This document shows, one piece after another, positions 28,279 to 36,203 of a stretch of DNA of 64,000 bases. How positions within the stretch are numbered: position 1 is the stretch's first letter; each line of letters begins with the position of its first letter. Made by a program: the position numbers and the translations under genes. The notes under the pieces were generated by a model that did not search any database, was not told the DNA's origin, and saw nothing but the letters and a program-made list of their open reading frames with translations. This DNA comes from Hoylesella oralis ATCC 33269. Lineage in GTDB: Bacteria; Bacteroidota; Bacteroidia; Bacteroidales; Bacteroidaceae. The stretch is from positions 1,925,464 through 1,989,463 of the forward strand of contig NZ_GL833119.1 of assembly GCF_000185145.2 (NCBI RefSeq), read 5' to 3'.

Positions 28279-29286
28279 ATGAAAAGGTTTATATTTTTAT
28301 CGCTATTTATCGGTATGATGCCATCATTGTCTATGTTTGCCCAAGACGATGACCTTTATTTCGTACCGAAAAGTACCAATAAATCTGCCCGCAGTAATGT
28401 TCATCAGATAGAAGAAGCTCCGGTTTACTATAGCGGAAGCAATCGTGATATCGATGAATATAATCGTCACGGGAAGTATTGGAGCCATTACCAAGTATTG
28501 GGTTCCGATTCATTGGGCAATGATATTATACAGTTTCAGAAAGGGACGGGCGTATATCCTGACTCTACCTATATCGATACGACATTTGTAGGAAAGTATT
28601 ACGACAGAGTGTACAATGCCGATGACGACTATACCTATACTCGCCGTATGAGCCGTTGGGATAATTTTTATGATCCTTGGTTCTACACTTATCGTTGGGG
28701 GTACGGACCTTATTGGAGCACTCGATGGGGATGGTATGATCCATGGTATACATCGTATTACGGATGGTACGATCCTTGGTATTATGGTTATAGAGGATGG
28801 TACGGTTCATGGTATTCGCCGTGGTATGGCGGATATTATGGATGGGGATATCCTTATGACTATTATTGGGGATGGGGCGGATACCCCGGATATGCTTGGG
28901 GAGGCGTTCACAGAGTCTACAGTGGACATACTGGCACATTGGGATATTACGATCGCTCTAACTATAGGTATAATAATTCTGCTACTTCCGGACAGCCTAC
29001 AGGCACTACGTTCAGGCGTAGGAGTTATGATACGAACGGGAATGAACAATGGACAACCTACCAACGTAGTAACATAAGAGCCGGCAGAAGACCAGCTTCA
29101 ACAGAATACAATAACTCCCGCTCCGCTTATCAGAATAACAATTCGTTTGGTAATATTCGTACTACTCCGCCATCTAACTTTGGTGGTTCGCGTGGAGGAG
29201 GGTTCTCCGGAGGCAGCGGAGGCGGAGCTCCCAGTGGAGGTATGCGTCCTGTAGGCGGTGGATATGCCGGCGGTAGTCGTAGGTAA
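28279..29286 (+). CDS. Exported Trp/Tyr/Gly-rich low-complexity protein
   Basis: A 335-residue secreted protein: signal peptide MKRFIFLSLFIGMMPSLSMFAQ, an acidic start (DDD), a mixed region to about 120, then an extreme Trp-Tyr-Gly segment (about 125-220) built from units such as GWYDPWY and GWYGSWYSPWYG, an Asn/Ser/Arg-rich part, and a Gly-rich tail (GGGFSGGSGGGAPSGG). It has no known catalytic motif. Start is at ATG 28279 preceded by AAAAGGAG, one of the few Shine-Dalgarno-like sites here. It is 61 bp upstream of the FadL-like porin gene. The aromatic repeats could bind glycans or assemble on the surface; that is speculation. Confidence 0.65.
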   Translation: MKRFIFLSLFIGMMPSLSMFAQDDDLYFVPKSTNKSARSNVHQIEEAPVYYSGSNRDIDEYNRHGKYWSHYQVLGSDSLGNDIIQFQKGTGVYPDSTYIDTTFVGKYYDRVYNADDDYTYTRRMSRWDNFYDPWFYTYRWGYGPYWSTRWGWYDPWYTSYYGWYDPWYYGYRGWYGSWYSPWYGGYYGWGYPYDYYWGWGGYPGYAWGGVHRVYSGHTGTLGYYDRSNYRYNNSATSGQPTGTTFRRRSYDTNGNEQWTTYQRSNIRAGRRPASTEYNNSRSAYQNNNSFGNIRTTPPSNFGGSRGGGFSGGSGGGAPSGGMRPVGGGYAGGSRR

Positions 29287-29347
29287 AGTGCATACGGCTG
29301 ACGAGAGTAGTTAGTAAAATAGTTTTCGTACATAAAATGAATAAACA

Positions 29348-30976
29348 ATGAAAATGAAATATCTTTTCTTGATAGGGATTTCTTTGACAGCCCTACCTAT
29401 GGCAGCACAAGAGACGTATGAGGATACCAAACTCGTAGAAAACGACCTAAATGGAACTGCACGTTATGTAGGTATGGGTGGAGCAATGGATGCCTTGGGA
29501 GCAGATTTGTCGACGATTAGTTCGAACCCTGCAGGACTCGGACTCTTCAGACGTTCTATGGCAACCCTCTCTTTTGGCATGGTTTCGCAGCAAGACGGTA
29601 AAAACTTCCGCAACGGAAACAAAACTAACGCCAGTTTTGATCAGATCGGTTTTGTTTATACCATGCGCGAAAATCGCAACTCTTTCCTTAATATAGGATT
29701 TAACTATCACAAGAGTCGCAACTTCGATTATATTCTTTCTGCGGCAGGCGGTCTGAAAGATGCTTCTCAGAATACGCAGTCGTTCCTTAAGGGTATTGCA
29801 GGAGGAGATAAAGACACACAATCTAAGTTCAATATTGCGAATGATCATGGTAATTTGAAGGGCGTAGATCCGCGAACAAGTCAATTGGATAATCTCTATT
29901 ACAACGCTTTTTTAGCGAACAGTAACGGACAACTTGCACGTAACACTGCCAATGCTTATGTCATGAACCGTGCAAATACCGGTTATATCGGAGAGTATGA
30001 TTTCAACATAAGCGGTAATATCAACGACCGTATATATCTCGGTGTTACGTTCGGTCTTCATGATGTACACTACAAAGGGGTAAGTGAATATGCAGAAAAT
30101 CTGCTCAATTATAAAAATGAAAATGTGGGGACAGTTGCCATAAACGACGAACGACGGATTACAGGAACAGGTTTCGACGTAAAAATAGGTGCGATTTTTC
30201 GTCCTATAGAATCGTCACCTTTCCGTATAGGTTTGTCTATTGCTACGCCTACATGGTACAGTCTCACTACGCAGAACTATACTTATTTAGTAAATGGCAC
30301 GCAATATCAGGGTTATAATCCCAACTATACGACGGGTGCCTCTTACGATTTCAAACTGTATACTCCGTGGAAATTCGGCGTAAGTTTAGGGCATACGGTA
30401 GGTAAATATCTTGCTTTAGGCGCAAGTTATGAATATGCAGATTATGGAAGTATGGATAATAGGATCAATGATGGTACGCATTATAGCTATTTTTATGATG
30501 AATATTATGAGGCGAGCCATAGTGATCGGGCGATGAATGATCATACGAAAGAAACGTTGAAAGGGGTATCTACCTTCAAAATAGGTGCCGAAGTAAAGGC
30601 TTCGCCGGAGTTTGCTATCCGCTTGGGTTATAATTATTTATCGCCAATGTTCAATAAAAACGGATTTAAGAACAGTTTGGTAGATAGTTACGGTACAAAC
30701 TATAGTTCTGCTACAGATTATACTAATTGGAAAGCTACGAACCGTTTAACACTCGGGCTTGGTTATGCTGTGAAGAATTTTTCTGTAGATTTGGCATATC
30801 AGTATAGCGTAACAAAGGGCGATTTTTATCCATTCATGGATTCATACGGAGATTTCTGGTCGCTGAATACGAATACCAATAAGATTGAAAAAGAAGCAAT
30901 CAGCAACAATGCAAATGCGGTGAGTGTGAATAATAAGCGTCATCAATTATTACTTACGCTTGGTTACAGGTTCTAA
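29348..30976 (+). CDS. OmpP1/FadL family outer-membrane transport protein
   Basis: A 542-residue beta-barrel with a signal peptide (MKMKYLFLIGISLTALPMAAQ). The FadL-type N-terminal plug motif is visible as SSNPAGLGLFRRS, repeated aromatic strands follow, and the last residues LLLTLGYRF end in Phe as outer-membrane proteins do. Members carry hydrophobic compounds such as fatty acids or aromatics across the outer membrane; the substrate here is unknown. It is in the same direction as the Trp/Tyr-rich gene and is followed by a strong terminator. Confidence 0.85.
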   Translation: MKMKYLFLIGISLTALPMAAQETYEDTKLVENDLNGTARYVGMGGAMDALGADLSTISSNPAGLGLFRRSMATLSFGMVSQQDGKNFRNGNKTNASFDQIGFVYTMRENRNSFLNIGFNYHKSRNFDYILSAAGGLKDASQNTQSFLKGIAGGDKDTQSKFNIANDHGNLKGVDPRTSQLDNLYYNAFLANSNGQLARNTANAYVMNRANTGYIGEYDFNISGNINDRIYLGVTFGLHDVHYKGVSEYAENLLNYKNENVGTVAINDERRITGTGFDVKIGAIFRPIESSPFRIGLSIATPTWYSLTTQNYTYLVNGTQYQGYNPNYTTGASYDFKLYTPWKFGVSLGHTVGKYLALGASYEYADYGSMDNRINDGTHYSYFYDEYYEASHSDRAMNDHTKETLKGVSTFKIGAEVKASPEFAIRLGYNYLSPMFNKNGFKNSLVDSYGTNYSSATDYTNWKATNRLTLGLGYAVKNFSVDLAYQYSVTKGDFYPFMDSYGDFWSLNTNTNKIEKEAISNNANAVSVNNKRHQLLLTLGYRF

Positions 30977-30998
30977 TAATCGATGAGTTAAGTATTTC

Positions 30999-31035
30999 AG
31001 CCTGAAAGTATTATAGGAATGCTTTCAGGCTTTTC
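30999..31035 (+). terminator. Terminator after the FadL-like gene
   Basis: AGCCTGAAAG and CTTTCAGGCT form a perfect 10-bp stem, followed by TTTCTT. Confidence 0.8.
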
Positions 31036-31197
31036 TTGTGTTATTACTCATTATTGCGTGAAATAAATAGCCTGCCTATCTTGCATAGAAGCTGATTTTA
31101 TTGAATTTATATGCTATATTTATTCGCATTAATTGTATAACGTAATTCTTGATAGCAACAGTAAAAGTGAGTCTGTTATATAATTTTTATACTGAAC

Positions 31198-31230
31198 TTT
31201 GGCTATAATAAAAAATTTTGTTTATCTTTG
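31198..31230 (+). promoter_or_regulatory. Promoter of the lipocalin-like gene with a folded leader
   Basis: TTTG (31198-31201) and TATCTTTG (31223-31230) are 21 bp apart. The leader of about 100 nt can form two hairpins, AAGCGT/ACGCTT and TTGCCTA/TAGGCAA. I do not recognise them as a known riboswitch. Confidence 0.6.
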
Positions 31231-31338
31231 CACCGTACTCAAGCGTATCTTTTAGTTCCCACGCTTCTCGGAATAAAATTATTAATCTTGCCTAATTTAA
31301 GGGAGCTATAGGCAAATGTATTCTTAATAGACATACAA

Positions 31339-31803
31339 ATGAAACGACTACACTTATTTAGCTTTGCCAGTTTGTTTATGTGCGCGTTTGCACTGTTATC
31401 CTGCTCTTCGGATGATGACAAGGTATCTTCCGACACCATCAAGGCCAATATTGTGGGAACGTGGCAAGCAACCCATGTGTCTGGTTATATTTTTGATAAA
31501 AATGAGAGAGTTGTTGAAGTTGATAAAGATATTATGGGCGAAGATTCCGAACGCTTTATTTTCAAAGACGACGGGACATGTCAATATTTATCAGCCTATT
31601 CGGAAATAACCAAAGACTGGAGTGATAAGGAAACCTACAAGTACGATATTAATGAAAATAAAATTTACTTTCATACGCTTATAGGGGTACTTGAGAGTGC
31701 TTATACAGTTATCTCCATTAATGGAAATAGTGCAATTGTGGAGCATAATTTGGATAATGATCCGCAGCATCCGCAGCGAATAACACTCATAAAAGTAAGA
31801 TAA
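31339..31803 (+). CDS. Lipocalin-like surface lipoprotein
   Basis: A 154-residue lipoprotein: signal peptide with lipobox LLSC, then SSDDD directly after the Cys, which fits the acidic lipoprotein export signal that sends Bacteroidota lipoproteins to the cell surface. The body resembles a lipocalin-like or DUF5004-type beta barrel (NIVGTWQATHVSGY, FIFKDDGTCQYLS, KIYFHTL). No ligand is known. It has its own promoter and terminator. Confidence 0.7.
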   Translation: MKRLHLFSFASLFMCAFALLSCSSDDDKVSSDTIKANIVGTWQATHVSGYIFDKNERVVEVDKDIMGEDSERFIFKDDGTCQYLSAYSEITKDWSDKETYKYDINENKIYFHTLIGVLESAYTVISINGNSAIVEHNLDNDPQHPQRITLIKVR

Positions 31804-31842
31804 AACAATTATTTTTGTACGGTTAAAACTACTCGAATAATT

Positions 31843-31875
31843 AAGCACTTACCGATTGCCGGTAGGTGCTTTTTC
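31843..31875 (+). terminator. Terminator after the lipocalin-like gene
   Basis: AAGCACTTACC pairs with GGTAGGTGCTT (one G-U) and is followed by TTT. Confidence 0.7.
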
Positions 31876-32026
31876 GTTTAACCATCGAAGATTACCGGAA
31901 ATATTAGTCGGATATGAGATGTAGAGAGCGATATAATAAATGCAATGCGGATGATTTCGAGGAAATAAACTCTTAAAAAAGAATAAAAATGGCATGAACC
32001 TTTCAAGCGATTGCACCTTATTTTAT

Positions 32027-32034
32027 TACCTTTG
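32027..32034 (+). promoter_or_regulatory. -7 box of the GHL10 gene
   Basis: TACCTTTG followed by C, 26 bp before the start codon. Confidence 0.6.
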
Positions 32035-32059
32035 CGACCAAAAATACAGATAACCTATC

Positions 32060-33571
32060 ATGAAGAAAAGTTTTTTCTCTGTTTCATTTATTGCGTTCAT
32101 GGTTGCCTCTTTACTGTTCCACTCAGAGTGCATGGCGCAAGGAAAGAAGCGAGAGTTCAGAGGTGCATGGATACAATGTGTCAACGGTCAATTCGAAAGA
32201 ATTGGTACAGAGAATATGAAACGTATGCTGACTTACCAATTGAATGAGTTGCAAAAGGATGGTGTTAATGCCATCATATTTCAGGTTAGGGCAGAATGCG
32301 ACGCATTATATAATAGCTCTTTGGAGCCTTGGAGCCGCTTTCTTACGGGAAAGCAGGGCGTTGCTCCGTCGCCCTATTGGGATCCGTTGCAATGGATGAT
32401 TACCGAATGCCATAAACGAGGTATGGAATTGCATGCATGGATAAATCCATATCGTGCCAAAACTAAGTCTACGGCTACGCTTGCCGGTACGCATGTGGCT
32501 ATCAAACATCCCGAACGGGTGTTTGCATATGCTAACCAATTTATATTAAATCCCGGGAATCCGGCTAACAGAGAACATATATATAAGGTGGTGGAAGATA
32601 TTGTTCGGCGGTATGATGTAGACGGCATTCACATGGATGATTATTTTTATCCGTACCCCGCAGTCGGCGAAACTATTCCCGATGACCGCGAGTTTAGGCT
32701 ATATAATAATGGTATATCTAATAAGAACGATTGGCGGCGCGACAATGTAAACGTATTGATAAAACAGCTTTCGGAGAATATTCACAGCCTTAAGCCATGG
32801 GTGAAGTTCGGTATATCGCCTTTCGGTATTTATCGGAACAAGAAAAACGCCCCGCTTATAGGAAGTAATACCAATGGTTTGCAGAATTATGATGATCTGT
32901 ATGCCGATGTATTGCTATGGATTAACAATGGCTGGGTGGATTACTGTGTGCCGCAGTTGTATTGGGAAATAGGGCATCCTGCGGCAGATTATGAAACTCT
33001 AATTACTTGGTGGAACAAATATGCCAAGAACCGTCCGCTCTTTATTGGGGAGAACGTGATACGAACAACGGAGTACCCCGACAAGAATAATCCGAAAAAT
33101 AATCAAATGAACGCAAAGTTCAGTCTGCACGACCGGTTACCCTATGTAAACGGTACCGTGCTGTGGTATGCTAAGGCGGTGACAGATAATGTAGGCAGTT
33201 ATGGTACAGCACTTCGCAATTATTATTGGAAACGGCCTGCATTGCAGCCGCTCATGCCGTTCATCGACAGCAAAGCTCCCAAGAAACCCAAAAAGGTGAA
33301 ACCCGTATGGACTAACGACGGGTATATTCTGTTCTGGCAACAGCCTAAAGGGAGCAAATGGGATGATGTAGTAGAGAAATATGTTGTGTATCGTTTTGAG
33401 GATGGGGAAGAAGTAGATCTTGAAAAACCATCGAAGATATTGGCAATAACGAACAAAACTTATTATAAACTTCCTTACATAAATGGAACAAAGAAATGCG
33501 TATATGTTGTTACATCTCTCGATAAAATGAGCAATGAAAGCAAAGGACGTAAGAAACGTGTGAAACTGTAA
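32060..33571 (+). CDS. Exported family 10-like glycosylhydrolase (GHL10/DUF187)
   Basis: A 503-residue secreted protein with signal peptide (to about residue 27). The GHL10 domain begins REFRGAWIQCVNGQ and continues with NAIIFQVRAECDALY, MELHAWINPYRA, DGIHMDDYFYPYP with the acidic active-site region, and VDYCVPQLYWEIG. A C-terminal fibronectin-like or Ig-like domain follows (about 420-500). Related enzymes act on glycans, possibly cell-wall or amylose-like polymers; the substrate is unknown. Complete, with its own promoter and terminator. Confidence 0.9.
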   Translation: MKKSFFSVSFIAFMVASLLFHSECMAQGKKREFRGAWIQCVNGQFERIGTENMKRMLTYQLNELQKDGVNAIIFQVRAECDALYNSSLEPWSRFLTGKQGVAPSPYWDPLQWMITECHKRGMELHAWINPYRAKTKSTATLAGTHVAIKHPERVFAYANQFILNPGNPANREHIYKVVEDIVRRYDVDGIHMDDYFYPYPAVGETIPDDREFRLYNNGISNKNDWRRDNVNVLIKQLSENIHSLKPWVKFGISPFGIYRNKKNAPLIGSNTNGLQNYDDLYADVLLWINNGWVDYCVPQLYWEIGHPAADYETLITWWNKYAKNRPLFIGENVIRTTEYPDKNNPKNNQMNAKFSLHDRLPYVNGTVLWYAKAVTDNVGSYGTALRNYYWKRPALQPLMPFIDSKAPKKPKKVKPVWTNDGYILFWQQPKGSKWDDVVEKYVVYRFEDGEEVDLEKPSKILAITNKTYYKLPYINGTKKCVYVVTSLDKMSNESKGRKKRVKL

Positions 33572-33574
33572 TAT

Positions 33575-33610
33575 AAAAGATCGGATTGAGGTTTCTCTAT
33601 CCGATCTTTT
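33575..33610. terminator. Terminator between GHL10 and the small membrane protein gene
   Basis: AAAAGATCGGAT and ATCCGATCTTTT form a 12-bp perfect stem flanked by A and T tracts, so it can work in both directions. Confidence 0.8.
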
Positions 33611-33637
33611 ATTTGTAAGGCGCATTCAAATATCTAT

Positions 33638-33814
33638 TCAGTATTTCTCGGTTCTTTTCTGATAGGCCATATAGCCTATTATTCCGCATATGATGAACAG
33701 TAGTCCGATACCTAAAAGAATATTGGATTTTAAGTTCGTAACATATTCGATGCATAGGCATGCCACACCAAGATATACGAATGGAAACCCTATATATTTG
33801 ATGTATCTTTTCAT
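33638..33814 (-). CDS. Small membrane protein, 58 residues
   Basis: I translated this from the minus strand, ATG at 33812-33814 and TGA at 33638-33640. It begins MKRYIKYIGFPFVYLGVACL and ends YQKRTEKY. Two hydrophobic segments (about 8-22 and 32-50) are separated by CIEYVTNLKSN and flanked by basic ends, which is a normal two-helix inner-membrane protein. It is divergent from rpsF. Similar two-helix proteins sit at this place in other Bacteroidales as far as I recall. Function unknown. Confidence 0.65.
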   Translation of the reverse strand: MKRYIKYIGFPFVYLGVACLCIEYVTNLKSNILLGIGLLFIICGIIGYMAYQKRTEKY

Positions 33815-33850
33815 TTTATAGCTAATTTTCGGACAAAAATACTAATAATA

Positions 33851-33881
33851 TTTGTCTGCATCAAAAAAAAACGTACTTTTG
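33851..33881 (+). promoter_or_regulatory. Promoter of the rpsF operon
   Basis: TTTG (33851-33854), 19 bp, TACTTTTG (33874-33881), then C. The leader of about 50 nt shows no obvious S6-S18 binding hairpin. Confidence 0.75.
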
Positions 33882-33938
33882 CATCGCATTTGTATAAGGT
33901 GCATTTTATTATTAATTATTTTATTAATTTAAAGTAGT

Positions 33939-34283
33939 ATGAATCAATACGAAACCGTTTTCATTTTGACTCCCGTTTTGTCTGATGAACAGATGAAGGA
34001 AACGGTCGCTAAATTCAAGAAACTGCTCACCGATAATGGTGCGGAGATCGTGAATGAAGAGGCTTGGGGACTGAAGAAAATGGCTTACCAAATTCAGAAG
34101 AAGACCTCGGGCTTCTACTGTTTGTTTGAGTTTAAAGGTGAGCCGACAATTGTGAATAAGCTCGAAACAGGCTATCGCCGCGACGAGAAGGTAATCCGCT
34201 ATATTACCGTAAGTCTCGACAAATATGCTGTTCAGTATGCAGAGAAGAGGAAACAAAAGTACGCTAAAAAACAGGAGGCATAA
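33939..34283 (+). CDS. rpsF: 30S ribosomal protein S6
   Basis: A 114-residue protein of the small subunit that binds 16S rRNA together with S18. The family start [18 protein letters not shown] and the segment [21 protein letters not shown] are typical; the C-terminal tail is Lys-rich. First gene of the rpsF-rpsR-rplI operon, with a 2-bp gap to rpsR. Confidence 0.97.
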   Translation: MNQYETVFILTPVLSDEQMKETVAKFKKLLTDNGAEIVNEEAWGLKKMAYQIQKKTSGFYCLFEFKGEPTIVNKLETGYRRDEKVIRYITVSLDKYAVQYAEKRKQKYAKKQEA

Positions 34284-34285
34284 TC

Positions 34286-34558
34286 ATGGCAGAACAGAAT
34301 AATTCAGAAATTCGTTATTTGACCGCTCCTTCTATCGACGTCAAGAAAAAGAAGTATTGCCGTTTCAAAAAAAGCGGAATCAAATATATCGACTATAAAG
34401 ATCCCGAGTTCCTTAAGAAATTCTTGAATGAACAAGGTAAAATTCTTCCGCGTCGTATTACTGGAACATCCTTGAAGTATCAGCGTCGCGTTGCTCAGGC
34501 TGTAAAGCGTGCACGCCAGATAGCACTGCTTCCTTACGTAACCGATTTGATGAAATAA
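34286..34558 (+). CDS. rpsR: 30S ribosomal protein S18
   Basis: A 90-residue protein, partner of S6 on the small-subunit platform. The conserved core [20 protein letters not shown] and [22 protein letters not shown] is complete. Middle gene of the operon. Confidence 0.97.
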   Translation: MAEQNNSEIRYLTAPSIDVKKKKYCRFKKSGIKYIDYKDPEFLKKFLNEQGKILPRRITGTSLKYQRRVAQAVKRARQIALLPYVTDLMK

Positions 34559-34577
34559 TTAAAGAGGAGGAAACAGA

Positions 34578-35096
34578 ATGGAAATAATACTGAAAGAAGA
34601 TATTATCGGGCTTGGTTACAAGAACGATATTGTGAATGTAAAGAACGGTTACGGCCGTAACTATCTTATACCACAAGGAAAAGGTGTTATAGCTTCTCCT
34701 TCGGCAAAGAAACAACTTGCAGAGGACTTGAAGCAACAGGCACACAAGATTGCTGCTTTGAAAGCAGAGGCTGAGAAGAGAGCAGAGGCCTTGAAAGATG
34801 TTGCTTTAACCATTTCGGCAAAGGTAAGCGCAACGGGCGTTACATACGGTTCTGTTGGTGCTGCCAATGTTGCAGAAGAGTTGAAGAAATTAGGCATAGA
34901 AGTAGATCGTAAGATTATTACTATGCACGATGCCAAGAAAGTCGGTGATTACGAAGCAACTGTTCACTTCCACAAGGAAGTTGAGATAAAAGTACCGGTA
35001 AAAGTGGTTGCTGAAAATGCTCCTGTTGTGGCAGCACCTGTTGAAACAGTAGTAGAGGAGGTTGCCAAGATTGAAGAGACTCCTGCAGAAGAATAA
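34578..35096 (+). CDS. rplI: 50S ribosomal protein L9 with acidic C-terminal extension
   Basis: Large-subunit protein that binds near the L1 stalk. The N-domain MEIILKEDIIGLGYKNDIVNVKNGY, the connecting helix rich in Ala/Lys/Glu, and the C-domain are complete to about residue 146. A 26-residue tail of Ala, Pro, Val and Glu (APVVAAPVETVVEEVAKIEE) follows, making 172 residues against about 147-150 usual. Preceded by an AGAGGAGGAAAC Shine-Dalgarno-like site, unusual in this genome. Last gene of the operon, with a terminator directly after. Confidence 0.96.
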   Translation: MEIILKEDIIGLGYKNDIVNVKNGYGRNYLIPQGKGVIASPSAKKQLAEDLKQQAHKIAALKAEAEKRAEALKDVALTISAKVSATGVTYGSVGAANVAEELKKLGIEVDRKIITMHDAKKVGDYEATVHFHKEVEIKVPVKVVAENAPVVAAPVETVVEEVAKIEETPAEE

Positions 35097-35121
35097 TTTG
35101 CACTGTAAAGCAAACCAACAT

Positions 35122-35160
35122 AAAAATCCCGATTACCGTATAAGGTGATTGGGATTTTTT
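35122..35160 (+). terminator. Terminator of the rpsF-rpsR-rplI operon
   Basis: AATCCCGATTACC pairs with GGTGATTGGGATT, followed by a run of T. Confidence 0.85.
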
Positions 35161-35232
35161 ATTTCGATTTTTGTTCAATTTGGGTATTTCGCATTAATAA
35201 TATACCTCGAATAAAAATATATAACTCAATAT

Positions 35233-35263
35233 TTTGTAATCTGTTTGATTTAGTTTAACTTTG
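35233..35263 (+). promoter_or_regulatory. Promoter of fabD
   Basis: TTTG (35233-35236), 19 bp, TAACTTTG (35256-35263), then C. Start of transcription near 35270, leader about 37 nt. Confidence 0.75.
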
Positions 35264-35306
35264 CAGGGCAAATATTTTAGGCAGATTAATTAATTTGAAT
35301 TAAGAA

Positions 35307-36200
35307 ATGAAAGCATTTGTTTTTCCCGGACAGGGTTCTCAATTTGTAGGTATGGGTAAAGACCTGTACGAAAACAACTCTCTTGCAAAAGAATTATTCG
35401 ACAAAGCTGATGAGATCCTTGGCTTTAAGATTACAGATATTATGTTTGCCGGAACCGATGATGAACTAAGGCAAACTAAGGTTACTCAACCGGCCGTATT
35501 CCTGCACAGTGTGATTTCAGCACTTTGCATGGGCGATGAATTTGCTCCTGCAATGGTAGCCGGCCATTCATTGGGCGAGTTCTCTGCGTTGGTTGCAGCG
35601 GGAGCGTTGAGCTTTGAAGATGGCCTTCGTCTAGTGCACGCTCGTGCTCTTGCCATGCAGAAAGCATGTGAGGTAAGCGAGGGAACTATGGCTGCAATTA
35701 TCGGATTACCAGATGAGAAAGTGGAGGAAGTTTGTGCAGAAGTCAGTGCGGAAGGTAATGTGGTAATTCCTGCTAACTATAATTGCCCCGGGCAGTTGGT
35801 AATTTCAGGGAACGTAAATGCTGTAAATGCGGCATGCGAAAAGCTGAAAGCTGCGGGAGCAAAGCGTGCTCTCCCTTTGAAAGTCAGCGGTGCATTTCAC
35901 TCTCCATTGATGCAACCGGCTAAAGAGGAATTGCAGGTAGCTATTGAACAGACTACTATCAATGCCCCTAAATGCCCTGTTTATCAGAATGTGGATGGTA
36001 AACCGCATACGGATGCAGCCGAAATTAAAAGCAATTTAATTGCCCAGCTGACAAGTCCCGTACGCTGGACTTCTTCGGTACAGAATATGATTGCCGACGG
36101 TGCAAATGATTTTACGGAGTGCGGGCCGGGCAAGGCATTGCAGGGAATGATCAGCCGTATTGATAATACCGTGACGGCTCACGGTATTGAAGAAGCATAA
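35307..36200 (+). CDS. fabD: Malonyl-CoA:ACP transacylase
   Basis: Cytoplasmic enzyme, 297 residues, that loads malonyl groups onto acyl carrier protein for fatty acid synthesis. It has the start FPGQGSQFVGMGKDLY, the active-site serine in GHSLGEFSA, the substrate-arginine region and the catalytic His in VSGAFHSPLM. Complete. The GH13 gene begins 3 bp after its stop, so the two are cotranscribed although they are not functionally related. Confidence 0.96.
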   Translation: MKAFVFPGQGSQFVGMGKDLYENNSLAKELFDKADEILGFKITDIMFAGTDDELRQTKVTQPAVFLHSVISALCMGDEFAPAMVAGHSLGEFSALVAAGALSFEDGLRLVHARALAMQKACEVSEGTMAAIIGLPDEKVEEVCAEVSAEGNVVIPANYNCPGQLVISGNVNAVNAACEKLKAAGAKRALPLKVSGAFHSPLMQPAKEELQVAIEQTTINAPKCPVYQNVDGKPHTDAAEIKSNLIAQLTSPVRWTSSVQNMIADGANDFTECGPGKALQGMISRIDNTVTAHGIEEA

Positions 36201-36203
36201 TCA

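Noticed and set aside
33882..33938. S6-S18 autoregulatory RNA motif in the rpsF leader
   Set aside because: The leader is short and AT-rich and has no CCG-containing bulged hairpin.
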